From Plasmodium malariae (Eukaryota > Apicomplexa > Aconoidasida > Haemosporida > Plasmodiidae): 64,000 nucleotides of DNA. The stretch spans positions 489,501-553,500 of the forward strand of contig NC_041777.1 in assembly GCF_900090045.1 (NCBI RefSeq), read 5' to 3'. The notes beneath the pieces were generated by a model. The model worked only from the letters and a program-made list of their open reading frames with translations. It was not told the DNA's origin and ran no database searches. Positions 20,996 through 31,504 of this stretch are shown here, piece by piece; the first letter of the stretch is position 1; each line of letters begins with the position of its first letter. Made by a program: the position numbers and the translations under genes.

Positions 20996-21739
20996 CATAT
21001 ACAGATATACGTTCATACGTACATAAGAATAGTTAACAGCGGGAGTTTATGTATTCCTAAAATAAGCGAAGGAACAAGGAATTTTTTTTAAATTTGTATA
21101 TACTCACAACGAATATATTTTTTATGATTATATTTTTGTAATAAAGTAAGTCTTCAGATCTTGATAATCTTGTTCTTAGTAATTCGCTCTTTGTGTATTC
21201 CTATTTGCAGTTCATACTTGAACATACGGATGAACAAAGTGAAGCTAAAATTAAATTATATCATATTAAATTAAAACAGACTAAATCAAATAATATCAAA
21301 TTAAATCGCATTAAATTAAACCGAACCAAACAGATGTCACATGTTTTTTACCGTTTCTTTTTTTTTTTTTTTTTTTTTTTTCTAATGTAGTTCTATGTTG
21401 AGTCTTTTAAGTATATAGCGAAAAAAAAAAAAAAAAAAAAAAAAAGACCAAAAATGAAATTATGAAAAATAAGAGAACGCAGTTAACCAAAAATATACAC
21501 AAGTAAAAAAAATTAAGTACTGTGAAATTAAAATTATTAACAAAATGAAGAGAGAAAAAAGGTAAAAATTCGTATATATCTGAAAAACGTAAATTAGAGA
21601 ACACATGAAGATAAGCTTTAAGTGCACATATACGTAAACATGTATGCTTGTTTGTATGTATGTATGTACATGTGTATGTATACATATGTATACGCGGGCC
21701 TGCATATATAATATATACGTCTTCTTGGAGGAGCATATA
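20252..21739. other. Divergent intergenic region (RPA1 / GGQ factor promoters)
   Basis: Contains (TA)n tracts (20322-20341, 20434-20451, 20940-20992), a TTAAATC/TTAAAAC-like short repeat near 21250-21330 and facing poly-T and poly-A blocks (21360-21382 and 21420-21445) that could fold as a hairpin in single strand. No gene is seen. Confidence 0.6.
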
Positions 21740-22940
21740 ATGTTTTTTAATTTAGCATTCCCCTTTTTTTATTTAAATGTAATTATTCATGTAAACTTTA
21801 TTAACTGCTTCATTAAAATTAGCGAGGTAAGTAATTCACGTATTTTTTTTTTATTTAAAAAAAAAGGCTTTTAATTTTTGCGAATGCAAAAGTACGAGCA
21901 TATACGCATGTTTATGTATATATATATATATATATATATGCATATATTTGTGCTCATTTATTTATTAACCTCCAAACTGATCTGCATATTAATGTGCAAA
22001 CTAGTTTGCTCATAAACGTATTTATCTCCTTGTCGTTTAGCGCACAGGTTTCATACACGTATCACTTGCGTCCAAGAAGGTAACAAGACCTTTGCGCCAT
22101 TTACCCCTATACAGTTTATCAAAAAACAGTTTTGTAGCAATAAACAAAAGATTAGAAGATATAGGAATATATCCTAAAGATATTGAAGAAACTTTTATTA
22201 AAGGAACAGGAAAAGGAGGACAGAAAGTAAATAAAACAAATAATTGTGTAATGATAAAATGTAACGACATGAATGAAGACAAAATAATTATAAAATGTCA
22301 TAAATACAGGTTTTTTTAAAAAAATAAAATAATAAAATAAATTAAAATAAAAAAACAAAATAACAAATATAAAAAAAATAAAAAATGTTGTATTCCTTAA
22401 AAATTATGTATTTTAATTATAAGAGATAATTTAATTTCTTATTTATAATTTTTTCCACTATTTGAATTTATGCTTCTTACCTTCATATGTTATTATTCAT
22501 TCCTTATCTAATTTTATCTCAAATAGGTGTTTACAGAAAAATAGAACATATGCACGCGAATTGTTATACAAAAAAATAACGTCAATAAAAGAAAAAGTAG
22601 AAGAGGATATTTCTAATCGCATTGAAGTATACAATTATTTTGAAGTTTAAAATAAGAACGTAAATGTGTTCGCATTATTATATATATATTATTTACAGTC
22701 TTTTTATTTTGACTTTTATTGCTCGTATTTTACATATATCCTCTTATACATGAATTCATTTTATTATTTTATTATTTTATTATTTTTTTTTGTTAACAAT
22801 TTTTATAGAAAGAAAAAAGAAGAATATTAAAGATTACGGATAGGGAAAAGAAGGAGTCAATAAATTACAAAAAAAGAAGATCTACAATAAAAAGTGATAG
22901 ACAAAAAATTATAAGATTTGAAAGTGATGATATTGCTTGA
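21740..22940 (+). CDS. Small GGQ release-factor-like protein (mtRF-R/C12orf65 type ribosome rescue factor)
   Basis: I assemble four exons: 21740-21826, 22041-22309, 22527-22644 and 22809-22940, giving 201 residues. Donors are GTAAGT, GTTTTT and GTTTAA; acceptors TTTAG, AATAG and TATAG; phases 0, 2 and 0 agree across all joins. The core holds the GGQ motif (GTGKGGQKVNKTNN, GGQ at residues 88-90), followed by KCHKYR/CLQKNRTYAREL, which matches the mtRF-R/C12orf65 pattern (KCHQTR...QNRKLAR). A basic Lys/Arg-rich C-terminal tail (KEKRR, YKKRR) follows, as in that family. There is no codon-recognition domain, so it probably releases peptides from stalled ribosomes in the mitochondrion or apicoplast. 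Exon 1 is hydrophobic and could be a targeting leader. Its start is the least certain part. Confidence 0.82.
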
Positions 22941-25099
22941 AATTTTTTCATTTACATGATTGCACCCTATTATCGTTTCCTCTGCTCTGTTTTATAAGTT
23001 GTAAGGAGAAACACAAATATGGATAGGTTCAAAAAACAATTATATAAAATAAATAAGTGTATGAACTCTTAATGGGCTATATCAAAATACATATTGTATA
23101 TCAGTTTATACTTGTTTTGTTTTCTGTGTAATGTACATACTGTGACATATGTACATGTACGTGTACATATAAATGTACATAAATATATATATACGTACGC
23201 ACTTTAATATTTCATTCTTTTTATCCCCTTTGAGAATAAATCAGCCAATGGAATATTTTGTTTTTTTTTTTAATTTATGCTCTCATTAATAAATAAATAA
23301 ATTAATTTTCGTCCATATATCGCTTAATGACCGTGCTGCACATAGAACATCATTAATATAATAGGGGTAGTAACAGACGGGCTATCAAAACTATATATAT
23401 ATGCATATATACACACTTGTTGCAGTTTCACCTGCGCCATGCTGCTTTACAGACTTAAAACTTTTACATATGATAATAATATTTACAACACTACTTAAAT
23501 GTACATATGTATGTATAAATGTATGGGATGTAATTTATGGCCTTCTTGAAGGAAAAATACAAAGCCTAAACAAAATTGTAAAACGTATAAATATATATAA
23601 CTCCTTTTTAAGCCACCATAAAATAAAATAGAAGATACATGTATTTATTTTTCTGAACATTTATTAAAAATAACTTTCTTAGCATTTTATAATATGTTAT
23701 CATATATATATACATAACATTTATAAAATTGAAAAAAAGTATATAATTGAAAAAGCACTTATATGTTTTTAACTGTTGTGCATTATTGTAATTTTATATT
23801 ATATGCATCATTTATAATTTTATACGTAATAAAATATATATAAATATAAAAGTACCTATTCTTAAAATTATATTTTTTTTTTTATTCATTTTATGAATTA
23901 AAAAAAAAAAATGTAATTAAAGCATAAAAAAAGTCGAAAACTCATCAGTTAAGTTACTGTAATTTATTTTTACGTTAAATATTATTCATGAGCTCCATAT
24001 ATATGTACATATATACGTAGATATTTAATAAAAGCGAACTACATTTTTTACGGCTGCAAATTAAAGTATTTATTAAACAAATGCAAAGCCAAGCAAGCTA
24101 CGTAAACGCGTCATCTTTAATGATTTATGTAAAAATATTCTTTTTTTAATTTTTTCATTTTTTTTTAAATAACACTTATTATTAATTGAAAATGCGTCTG
24201 TATTTGCCTTTTTAGTATAGTAACAATTTTATATAATTTTTTTTTTTTGCCATAAAAAAAATGGAATCTTTTTAAATTTTAATTCATTATATTTTTACAT
24301 TTTTACGCTTTGCTATCAATAATACTTTCTCTTTATATTTTTTTTTTTTTTTTTGTGGTTTTACTGTAGTCAAGTAAAATTTATAAGCATTCTTCAATTT
24401 TTGCAAGTTTAAGTTCAACAGTTTTAAAAGAATAAAAAATAGAAGCAATTTTTTAAATTGAAATTGAATAATTAATGTTTTAAGAACATACAAATAGCAC
24501 AGGAAAAACTTCTTTTATATATATTAGACGCACTAAAAAGCAGAAATTTTGAAAAATTTGCAGGATTGAGCATATATGAACAGTAGTACATACGTTCATG
24601 TGTGTGTATGTACGCATATATGTATGTATATTTATACATAAGCACAAACATAAGTATATGCACAAATGCATACACAAATGCATACATAAATGCATACAAA
24701 AAAGCATACATAAATGCATACACAAATGCATACATAAATGCATACACGAATGTAAACGTACATACGTCCATATGCACGTATTTCCACGCAAGTATATGTG
24801 CACGCGTTCTCGTATGTATTTTTGTCAAGAGTGAAATAGCTAATGAGTGAAAAATATCATGAAACGCAAAAAACTAAATAATAATAAGTAAATTATAAAT
24901 AAAATCAAAAGTTCAACCAAGAAAGTGTTAACCAAGATTACATGGGGTTGTGTATATAGAATAAAATTACAAAAGAAAGATTTAAAAAAAAAAATAGTAG
25001 GAATTGAAAAATAACAAAAAAATTATCGTATAGTAAAATCCTTTTTTTTTTTTTTTTTTTTTAAAGAAAAAGAAAAGAAAAATATCTAGTATTTGAAAG
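22941..25099. other. Intergenic region between GGQ factor and REI1-like genes
   Basis: About 2.2 kb of very AT-rich sequence between two plus-strand genes, so it carries one 3' UTR and one promoter. It contains several poly-T/poly-A tracts and a 24-base ATGCATACA-type minisatellite at 24660-24755. I see nothing with coding character; the 76-codon frame at 23401 has no family resemblance. Confidence 0.6.
24660..24755. repeat. 12/24-base minisatellite, ATGCATACACAA / ATGCATACATAA
   Basis: About eight tandem 12-base units alternating CACAA and CATAA endings, one with CAAAA. Located about 340 bases upstream of the REI1-like start codon. Confidence 0.88.
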
Positions 25100-26773
25100 A
25101 TGGATGAAAGTATCAATTTATCAGACAATAAAAACATTAACAAATCGTATGATATAAAAAATATATACAACATAAAAAAAGAGGATGTGATTGTTCAGGA
25201 ATATATGAACGTAAATAATAACTCAACAATTAATATAGATAACAAGGATCAAGTAAATATATATATTGAAAATAGGGACTTGAATAAAAAAACATATAAC
25301 TGTTATACTTGTAACATACAGATTTATAACTATTCTTTTTTTCGATATCATTTTAAATCTGAGTGGCACAAATATAATTTAAAGAGAAAATTATTAAACC
25401 TAAATGCAGTTAACGAGTTAGCTTTTAATGAAAAAGTGCAAATTTTAAAAAAGAGTGAGGAAGGAAAAGGAAAAGGAAAAGGAAAAGGAAAAGAACAGGA
25501 GGGAAATAATCTTAATACGTCCAAAAAGCATAGTAACAGTAATTATAAAAAAAAAAAAGGAAAAAAAAACAATGGAGAAGATTATAACCATAAAAAAGTA
25601 AATAATAGTAATAGTAATAGGAATAGTAATAATGAAGGAAGTAGCTATGATATACAAAAAGTGAAATATGCTACAAAAGAAGAGGTGCTATTAAACAGAA
25701 ATGTAAAGTATGATAACCCCTTAGTCTGTTTTTTTGATAACAGAATTTTTAATACCATTGATGAAAATATAAAACATATGAATGATAATTATACTTTTTA
25801 TATTCCTGATCAAAAATATGTAACGGACATAGAAAAAGTACTTTTAACCATAGGGAAAAAAATATATGAAGAGAATAAATGCATTTATTGTTTTCGATAT
25901 TCCAAATGTGTTAAATCTTTACAATCACATATGATATGTAAAAGTCATACGAAAGTACACACCGATTTTTTTGTATTTATTCAAAAATATTATGATTTTT
26001 CAAAAACATATGTTGATTTATTAAATAAATATATTAACAGTAAAGAAGATAAAGAATTACTTATTTATATGTTACACAAAAGAAGAAAGGATAAAATATC
26101 TTTAAAGTGTCAGGCAAGTGAAAAACATAACAAGGATAATACAACAAAAAATTATGGAGTAAGTGATGATAAGCAAAACGTGGATAATGTTGAAGATGAA
26201 AAGAGCCCTGATGATAGCAAACAAGGCAATGTATTCAACCATGGAAAAGGCATTAACAGTAATGTATGTACCGTTCACAATGGAAGCAATGTAAATGGTG
26301 TAAACGATATCAAGTATAGAAAATTGCATTCTTCCGAAGGAGAGAACATTGATGACTACAACAGTAATAACTATAACAAGCAACATAAGTATGAAAGTGA
26401 CAACAATGACGATTACAAAGTGAAAGAAGAGGACTTGAGTAAGAACCTAAGTTATGATACTATTTATGAAGTCCTTGAAGAATTTGGTTATATAAAACCT
26501 GAATTAAATGAATACAATAATTTAATATTACCGGATGGATCCGAAGCAATTAATAGGAAAATAGCATATATATTTAAACAAAAATTGCCTCTTGAAAATA
26601 GGACAGATTTAAAATGTAATAAGATGGATGTTATGAAAAAAAAAGAGAGCAATCAGTATAACAAAAAATATAAATACTACATTGATATTGCTAAAAAATA
26701 TGGCTTAGATTTAAATGTGAAGACAAACAAGTTAAACAGGTTTTATAAAAGTGATACTATGTTTTTTCTTTAA
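25100..26773 (+). CDS. REI1: REI1/ZNF622-like C2H2 zinc-finger protein, 60S subunit maturation
   Basis: A 557-residue single-exon protein. REI1/ZNF622 acts in the cytoplasm on late pre-60S particles, recycling the Arx1/Alb1 export factors. The N-terminal finger (C68, C71, H84, H90; CNIQIYNYSFFRYHFKSEWH) is followed directly by the family signature KYNLKRKLLNL. A second finger, C-x2-C at about 260-263 with two His in LQSHMICKSH, lies near the middle. The C-terminal block LILPDGSEAINRKIAYIFKQ (about 470-510) matches the REI1 ILPSG...GHR...YYKQ region. Lys/Gly and Asn/Asp-rich inserts separate these blocks (about 125-185 and 345-450). A GGAAAA hexamer run (25460-25490) encodes Gly-Lys repeats. 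The ATG at 25100 leaves a 65-residue extension ahead of finger 1. Confidence 0.88.
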   Translation: MDESINLSDNKNINKSYDIKNIYNIKKEDVIVQEYMNVNNNSTINIDNKDQVNIYIENRDLNKKTYNCYTCNIQIYNYSFFRYHFKSEWHKYNLKRKLLNLNAVNELAFNEKVQILKKSEEGKGKGKGKGKEQEGNNLNTSKKHSNSNYKKKKGKKNNGEDYNHKKVNNSNSNRNSNNEGSSYDIQKVKYATKEEVLLNRNVKYDNPLVCFFDNRIFNTIDENIKHMNDNYTFYIPDQKYVTDIEKVLLTIGKKIYEENKCIYCFRYSKCVKSLQSHMICKSHTKVHTDFFVFIQKYYDFSKTYVDLLNKYINSKEDKELLIYMLHKRRKDKISLKCQASEKHNKDNTTKNYGVSDDKQNVDNVEDEKSPDDSKQGNVFNHGKGINSNVCTVHNGSNVNGVNDIKYRKLHSSEGENIDDYNSNNYNKQHKYESDNNDDYKVKEEDLSKNLSYDTIYEVLEEFGYIKPELNEYNNLILPDGSEAINRKIAYIFKQKLPLENRTDLKCNKMDVMKKKESNQYNKKYKYYIDIAKKYGLDLNVKTNKLNRFYKSDTMFFL

Positions 26774-27757
26774 TTATGAAGTGCGTAACGAATATACACA
26801 TTTTAGCGGACCCAATGTTATACATAGTAAGTGTAGATACGTATGTAATGAAGTCCACGTGTACCATGATTTTAGTTTTACGGGTGAGAAGCACTTTTTC
26901 GCAAGTCATGTGTGAAATACCCTTTTGATTAAAAAAAATAAAAATAAAATAATAATAATATAAAATGAAATAAAATAAAAATGCAATAAAAATAATATAA
27001 AATGAAATAAAATAAAAATTATATAAAATAAAGTAAAATAAAAATTATATAAAATAAAGTAAAATAAAAATTATATAAAATGAAATAAAATAAAAATACA
27101 AATAAAACGAAATAAAATAAAAATACAAATAAAACGAAATAAAATAAAAATACAAATAAAACGAAATAAAATAAAAATACAAATAAAACGAAATAAAAAT
27201 AAAATATAATAAAATAAAAGGAATGAAAACCGTAAGGTTGTAGTTATTATATATACTTTAATTTTTATGCAAAATAGTGGTTTACTTATACTCAAAGGAG
27301 TGAAATCAAATAAATTAGCAAATGTAACATTAGTCGCAAATTTAAATAAATAGTAAACATGTCGATAAATAAAAATGTCCTATTTTCCAGAAAACTCCTC
27401 CATCAAATTTACAAAAATAAATAATATGCATTAAATTTTTAGCTAGCTGGAAAAAGAAAAAAGAAATTTATATTTTTATGTATATTTTTAATTACTTTTA
27501 TATCTATATTCAAAGAACAAATTGGAAAAAGGGATAAAATAAAGAAAATTAAATTTACGGATAAAATTAAAATAATAAAAAAAAAGGAAAAAAAAAAAAA
27601 AAAAAAAAGAGCATTAATTTTCCCACCATTATGTGTAATAAGTTTACGTTGAAGTGTATATATATTATGTGTATACTTATATATAGGAGCACGTTCACAT
27701 GTTCATGTAATTGTATATGCACATTTCGTCAAAATGATTTTGACTTTTTAAAGGCGT
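26774..27757. other. Convergent intergenic region with AAAATAAAAAT repeats
   Basis: Lies between the 3' ends of the REI1-like (+) and actin-like (-) genes. An array at about 26935-27200 has three successive repeat families: AATATAAAATGAAAT, TTATATAAAATAAAGTAAAATAAAAA, and a 27-base ATACAAATAAAACGAAATAAAATAAAA unit. A poly-A tract lies at 27580-27608. No gene is seen. Confidence 0.65.
26935..27200. repeat. A-rich minisatellite families
   Basis: Successive blocks of AAAATAAA-derived units. The last block, with about four copies of a 27-base unit containing ACAAATAAAACG, is the most regular. The same composition recurs in an intron of the neighbouring actin-like gene. Confidence 0.85.
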
Positions 27758-29699
27758 CTATAGAACGTTGGCCCACATCAAGAGCTTTTGCATGACCTGA
27801 TTTTTAGCTAATGTATAATATTCCTGTCTAGTTACCCATTTTTTTTTATTGAAGTAGAGGATTTTTCCATATTTTTTACAGCCCAAATAAGAGGCAATGT
27901 CTGACATTCTCATATGTTTTATGTAAATTTTTGTGTTTTCACTATAATTTTTAAGTCTTAAGATGTGCTTCATTTCCTTGTGGAGTCTTTCACGTATATT
28001 GATACAATTAGATACTCCTCCAACTAACACTATGTTATTTAAGATTTGTTTTCTTAAGTCCATAGGACAAGAACAAACAGATTCAAATACTAAATGACTT
28101 AATGATATTATATTTTGTTTATAAAAATTTCCTGGCAAATGTGCTAAAAATTCAGGCTGAAAATAAATTTCATGACATAATACTTCTGCCTTAGGATCTA
28201 TATATAAATTAGTATATGGAATTTTATATGGCTTATTTAACCCATTGCAATCTGTAGCTATTTTTATGTTTCTATCTATGTTAAGACTTACATAACTATT
28301 TAATTCTTTATAATTCTGAACTAGTATATAGTCAATATAATTATCGTTTATTTTTACAAAATTGGAAATGTATTTACTTATTAAGTGTCCACCAATTTCG
28401 CTATTTCTTGCACTCTCTAGAAATGCACCATGGTTTTCTGCAATGGGGGTAATTCTGCTTCCGTTTTCCCCCAAGTCGATAACAATGGCTTTCGCGCGCC
28501 AAAACGATGAAAATAAAATAAAGAATAAAGATAAGATAAAATAAAGAATAAAAATAAGTTAAAATAAAGAATAAAAATAAGATAAAATAAAGAATAAAAA
28601 TAAGATAAAATAAAGAATAAAAATAAGATAAAATAAAGAATAAAAATAAGATAAAATAAAGAATAAAAATAAGATAAAATAATAAAAAAAAGAAGCATTA
28701 CTGGTGTATATGTGTCTATACTCATAAAGCCACGCACAAACGATATATTAATAATATAACTGACAACTGCTAATTTACATGAATGAAAAATCGTCTAATT
28801 TATAACACCTGTCTTAAGTCCATAATAGTAAGCAGCTGCGAGGGAGTTGTAAATAAAAGATATGGAAATGAAGTTATGGTTCTTGAATGCCCAATTTAAC
28901 AAATTTGATATATATAATTTTTCAACCGCTTCGGGAATTGCGACAAGTAAACTGTAGTCGCTTGTACTTATATTTAGTTGCTGTTAAGGGAAAAATAAGT
29001 ATATAGGTAATTAAATAAGCGAATAAATAAGTAAATAAATAAACAAGTGAATAAATAAAGAGTTATATAATTAAATATTTAAATAAACAAAATGCTCAAG
29101 ATGCCTTCCGAGAGATAAAACACACAGACACTTCTTACATGCATATATATACATAAAGGGCGTTCAGTTCAACCATGAACCACAACTTTCGCAAAAAAAA
29201 AAAAAAAAAAAAAAGCATGTAACTGCAAATGTACATATATATATATATATATGCCGTTCGTACCTTTATGAGATGGTTATATAATTCCAATAAATGAGCG
29301 AAATCGTTATTGCTCAAAGGATGGCGAGGGTCAGCAAATGTCATTTTCATACTTACTAATTCGCTGTCTAAACAATAATTGTAATTAATTGCACATATAT
29401 TAGAAATTGACCAATGATGTATACACATATATGCACATTTCGTTAACTTGCAAACTAGTGAATATATTACTCTTCATGTGCCATTTGCCATTAGTTATTA
29501 GTAATTTTTCATTTGTTAGATATTATCCTTTTTTCTTTTTCTTTTTCGTATGTAATTCGTATGGCTGGTTGTTTATAAACCTTTACAGATATCCGGCGTT
29601 TTCTCTTTTTCTTTATCTGATTTAGCGCCTCCATATTTTATTAACATGTAGTCTTCGACAGCATCTACACCGAACTGAGTTTTAAAAGCAACCACACAG

Positions 29700-29737
<38 letters not shown>

Positions 29738-30090
29738 CCACATGTTCACATGTATGATTGTACGTGTACACATAGAATAAAAATAATAATTTTTCATATC
29801 AATCGGTAAAAACTAATAATTATATGTATTTTTTACATGCATTTTTTTTTTATACTTTTACAACTCTCGAGTTTGCTAGTTCTTTTCTGTAAAAAATTGT
29901 TTCAATAATAATGCATCTCAATAAAATGGATAAATCATTGAAAATACGTTAAGGCATACTCTAAATATAAACAAGGTATTTGAAGTGTAGGCAGGTCGTC
30001 GTTCGCAAATCCAATTTTTATCATCCTGTTCACAAGTATAGGTAATGGATATATATGTATACACGTAGGTACGTATATATAAACAAATGA

Positions 30091-30122
<32 letters not shown>

Positions 30123-30371
30123 TTCCTAGTATAAACTAACCACACAAATCTAAAACTCATATGAATATGCAAAGAAAAAAAAATATCCACAAGGGGGAAG
30201 GAATTTTTTTCTTTTTAAAGAATTTTGGTCGGTGTTCATCAGAATGCGCACAAGTTTGTCACTTTCTTCCCTGTCTACTTGTTTATTTATTTATTTTTAT
30301 TTTTTTTTTTTTATGAACCATGTGCCCGGATCCAAAATTATGACAGGAATATCATCTTCTTCAAGTTCCAT
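27758..30371 (-). CDS. Divergent actin-like/actin-related protein, six exons
   Basis: I assemble six minus-strand exons: 30371-30319, 30025-29973, 29664-29581, 29367-29264, 28980-28809 and 28488-27758, giving about 398 residues, near the usual 375-400 of actins. Phases agree at every join. The first join makes DPGTW/MIKIGFANDDLP, aligned with the actin phosphate-1 and GFAGDD region. Exon 5 has the EAP-like SDYSLLVAIPEAVEKLYI; the join to exon 6 makes IVIDLGENGSRITPIAENHG, the phosphate-2 loop. LVGGVSNCINIRERL matches actin's adenosine motif. Residues normally conserved in conventional actin differ, so this is an actin-related protein, possibly chromatin- or dynactin-linked; I cannot place the subfamily. 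The exon 2 donor (GTTTAT) and exon 3 acceptor are the weakest joins. Confidence 0.85.
28505..28685. repeat. 23-base minisatellite inside the last intron of the actin-like gene
   Basis: About seven to eight copies of AAAATAAAGAATAAAAATAAGAT lie in the intron between exons 5 and 6 (28489-28808). The array starts about 17 bases from the 3' splice site on the coding strand, where it reads as a T-rich tract (TTTTATTC units). Confidence 0.9.
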
Positions 30372-31504
30372 TTTTTCAATTTTTTAATTAAAAAAAAAAA
30401 ATAGTTTAACACCTTTAGCACAACATTCAAATTGTGGTTTTGTTAAAAATTAAAAGTGTTTGAAAAGGCTAGAGAATACGTTCTTATAAAATATAACAGG
30501 ATTAACAGCTAATTATAGTGGACACATTTTTTCAGCATTAATTCGTACATATATATATATATATATATACATGCCCCTACTGTGCCGTTCTTTCTTTTTT
30601 TTTTTTTTTTTGCTCCTCTTAAGAAATACAGGAGAATTTAATAATACATATGTCAATATGTGCTTTTTTAAATATAAAAAAAAACGCAAAAAGAACGAAA
30701 AAAAAAAAAAAAAAAAAGCGGCATTAATTTAAAATATATAAATAGTAAAAGACAAAACAATATGCACAAATTAAAAAATTACACGTGTGCTAATAAACAA
30801 ATTAGAGTTAAAAACTTTTATCACAAATACAATGCTTATTAATGCAAGAGTATTTTTTTTTTTTTTTTTGGATAGAAATTAAAAAAAAAAAAAAATTCTT
30901 TTGTAAAATTTTGAAAATTATATACTTTGCGCTTAAGAGAAGTGCATTAAAAATTTGATCTTCCCAATGAATGGACATTATTATATATATATATATGCGC
31001 CTTATGGACTTTTTTTTTTTTTTTTTCTTTTTTATTTCATTATAAACAAATTAATTATAATTTTTTTTACTTCATTTTAAACAACAAATGAATTATATAT
31101 TTTTTGAATTTCATTTTAAACAACGAATGAATTATATTTTTTTTGAATTTCATTTTTATATATCATTAGAATAAATTCTTCATGCTTGTACAAATCGTTT
31201 TAACTTTTCTCCTACATATGAGAAGATAAAGTATCATTTAAGGTTCGCATGATTTACTTTGTTCATCTCTGGAGGAAATGATGTAAGATTAGTCTACTAA
31301 CAGTGAAGTTAAACATATAGGACTGTACATATATATATGTACGTACCTATAACTGGCAAGCTTCTTCATTTTCATCAGCATACTAATATCCTATGGACAG
31401 AGGGTGGGGAAGATACATATAGTTCGCTTTCCTTCCAACACTAACATCACCTTCTGATCTTTTAAGGAGCAGTTTATATAACTACCCCCCACCATTTATA
31501 CAGT
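30372..31504. other. Intergenic region upstream of the actin-like gene
   Basis: Very AT-rich with poly-T/poly-A runs (30595-30611, 30698-30717, 30850-30869, 31010-31026), short (TA)n tracts and three diverged copies of an about 50-base TTCATTTTAAACAA(C/T)GAATGAATTATA unit (31035-31160). No gene is seen. Confidence 0.55.

Noticed and set aside
23401..23631. 76-codon frame in the GGQ factor/REI1 gap
   Set aside because: Composition resembles intergenic DNA and no family pattern is visible.
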